A stretch of DNA of 64,000 nt from JBEKIK01 sp963838495 (GTDB lineage Bacteria; Planctomycetota; Planctomycetia; Pirellulales; Thermoguttaceae), in assembly GCA_963838495.1 (NCBI GenBank), contig CAWIRC010000001.1:186001-250000 (forward strand), in the 5' to 3' direction. This document shows positions 63,094-64,000 of this stretch, piece by piece (the stretch's first letter is position 1; every line of letters begins with the position of its first letter). The notes under the pieces are model-generated. The model made no database searches and was not told where the DNA came from. It saw only the letters and a program-made list of their open reading frames with translations. The translations under genes were made by a program, and so were the position numbers.

Positions 63094-63310
63094 CATGTTT
63101 TCCACCCTGCGCGCATTAAAAGTAGTGGATAAAAGGTATTCCATCATGGGGTATCGTCAGAGCGAGTTTTTAGGTTTAGTCAACTTTTCCGATTTGCGCG
63201 AAAAATTAGACTGGGTAAAAGAGGCTGACGAGGGATAGATGGAAAGATGCGCAAAAAAAGACTGATGCAGAAACAACTCTTCTAGGATGCTATAGCAATG
63301 ACATTTGCAT

Positions 63311-64000
63311 CTATTTATTTTTCCATGTCTTGAAATGTGTCACATAGCTTTTATGCAACTCTGGAATGCGATTTTTAAGGCGGTTGCTCAGCGTATCGGG
63401 CTGATTTTGAGTTTGCAGGTCTTGCAGATAATTCACCAATTCTTCGTGGGCTTCGGCAGGGCCATTGAGCATAAAGCATACCCAGGCCCAGCAGTCGCGA
63501 TATTCCGCCTTGCCCATTTTTGAGATATCAGTGCATTTTTCCAGGCTTTCAATACTGGGAACCATTCCCAGCCATGCGTTCCAGCGGACCTCGCCTAAAT
63601 GCGGATTGCCGAAGGTTCGCTGGTTCGCAGGCAGTTCGAAATAGCCGGCCAGTCCTTCATCAAGCCACAACGGCACGTTCTTTAACGAGGCGTGCAACAA
63701 GGCGTGGGTGCATTCATGTCGTAAATCGATTTCGAATTGCGGGCTGTAAAAGGCAAAAACCCTGCCCGGCCCGCCGTCCTTGATGTAAACCGCCCGGCGG
63801 AACGGCACGTTGGGAAAGAGTTGTTTCAGATAGCGGTCGTAGGTTTCTCGGTTGTGGAAAAGATAAACCTGAATGTCTTCCTTTGCCGGGGGGATGCCCA
63901 ACGAATGCACCAAGTCTATTTGCAGTTGCGCGAGTTCAGTTAATAAAGGCTGGATGCCATGCATGGAAAAATCCGCACGGCAAATAAAGGGCCTTGCCAT
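63311..64000 (-). CDS. DUF1570/peptidase MA-like metalloprotease, cut by the window end
   Basis: At least 229 residues; the frame is open to the window edge, so the N-terminus is probably outside. Zinc motif H-E-C-T-H in IDLRHECTHALLHASLKNVPLWLDEGLAGYFE, the gluzincin pattern HExxH...E. Reading starts FICRADFSMHGIQPLLTELAQLQIDL, which looks internal. Family members are secreted planctomycete proteins. Confidence 0.85.
   Translation of the reverse strand: MARPFICRADFSMHGIQPLLTELAQLQIDLVHSLGIPPAKEDIQVYLFHNRETYDRYLKQLFPNVPFRRAVYIKDGGPGRVFAFYSPQFEIDLRHECTHALLHASLKNVPLWLDEGLAGYFELPANQRTFGNPHLGEVRWNAWLGMVPSIESLEKCTDISKMGKAEYRDCWAWVCFMLNGPAEAHEELVNYLQDLQTQNQPDTLSNRLKNRIPELHKSYVTHFKTWKNK

Noticed and set aside
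1..64000. tRNA or rRNA genes
   Set aside because: I looked for conserved T-loop and rRNA segments and saw none; a tRNA scan would be needed to be certain.

Overview
The window looks like a chromosomal segment from a member of the Planctomycetota, probably a Pirellulales-like lineage. The case rests on gene content: a DUF1559 protein with a prepilin-type N-terminus, a DUF1080 protein, a large Hanks-type Ser/Thr kinase with a Pro-rich tail, a PEP-CTERM protein, a PQQ-like propeller lipoprotein, response regulators fused to output domains, TPR-rich membrane glycosyltransferases and a hopanoid gene cluster. Most genes lie on the minus strand. I recognised no rRNA, tRNA or CRISPR array.

Layout. 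0.1-5.5 kb is housekeeping: a lipid A-type acyltransferase, a Gfo/Idh/MocA oxidoreductase, a CPBP protease, pgsA and rimO. 5.6-13.5 kb has an ImmA/IrrE-like peptidase, an ECF sigma factor coupled to a membrane protein, the threonine-degradation pair tdh-kbl, a PfkB kinase, a HEAT protein, an orphan acyl-carrier-protein plus E2-fold acyltransferase pair, and a PEP-CTERM protein. 14-24 kb has a galM lipoprotein, a secreted TPR protein, a vapBC pair, a broken mutM, a chagasin-like inhibitor, a three-gene histidine kinase/response regulator/PP2C phosphatase set and a parvulin. 24-33.5 kb holds DUF1080, a Ser/Thr kinase, an M42 peptidase, an outer-membrane-type protein, DUF1559 and a PQQ propeller. 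33.9-38 kb has a SNF2 helicase coupled to an unknown partner, followed by a HEPN / DUF2442 / PIN / antitoxin cluster. 38-44 kb has mnmG, an HTH-receiver fusion with a histidine kinase, and a GT39-type transferase. 43.7-47.9 kb is a hopanoid cluster (squalene-hopene cyclase, hpnH, hpnG). 48.1-53.2 kb is a mobile-element island: a complete IS with inverted repeats and a 7-bp target duplication, a truncated secreted protein, and two nested REP-associated transposases (RAYTs). 53.2-64 kb holds a nucleotide-sugar epimerase/dehydratase, two paralogous TPR-GT-C membrane proteins, a DUF11-type repeat protein and a window-edge metalloprotease.

Two patterns run through the window. First, short repeats are plentiful: degenerate heptanucleotide tandem arrays resembling cyanobacterial STRR repeats (two of them in frame in the same loop of two paralogous glycosyltransferases), several families of perfect hairpins behaving like REP/BIME elements, and a CTCCCCTCTCCC-type repeat in frame inside the SNF2 helicase. 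Second, at least twelve 1-2 base frameshifts interrupt otherwise well-conserved genes (ImmA-like, ECF sigma, mutM twice, two histidine kinases, a small coiled-coil protein, hpnH, shc, and the DUF11 protein three times). The density and their position between conserved halves suggest assembly or sequencing indels more than true pseudogenes, but this cannot be settled from sequence alone.
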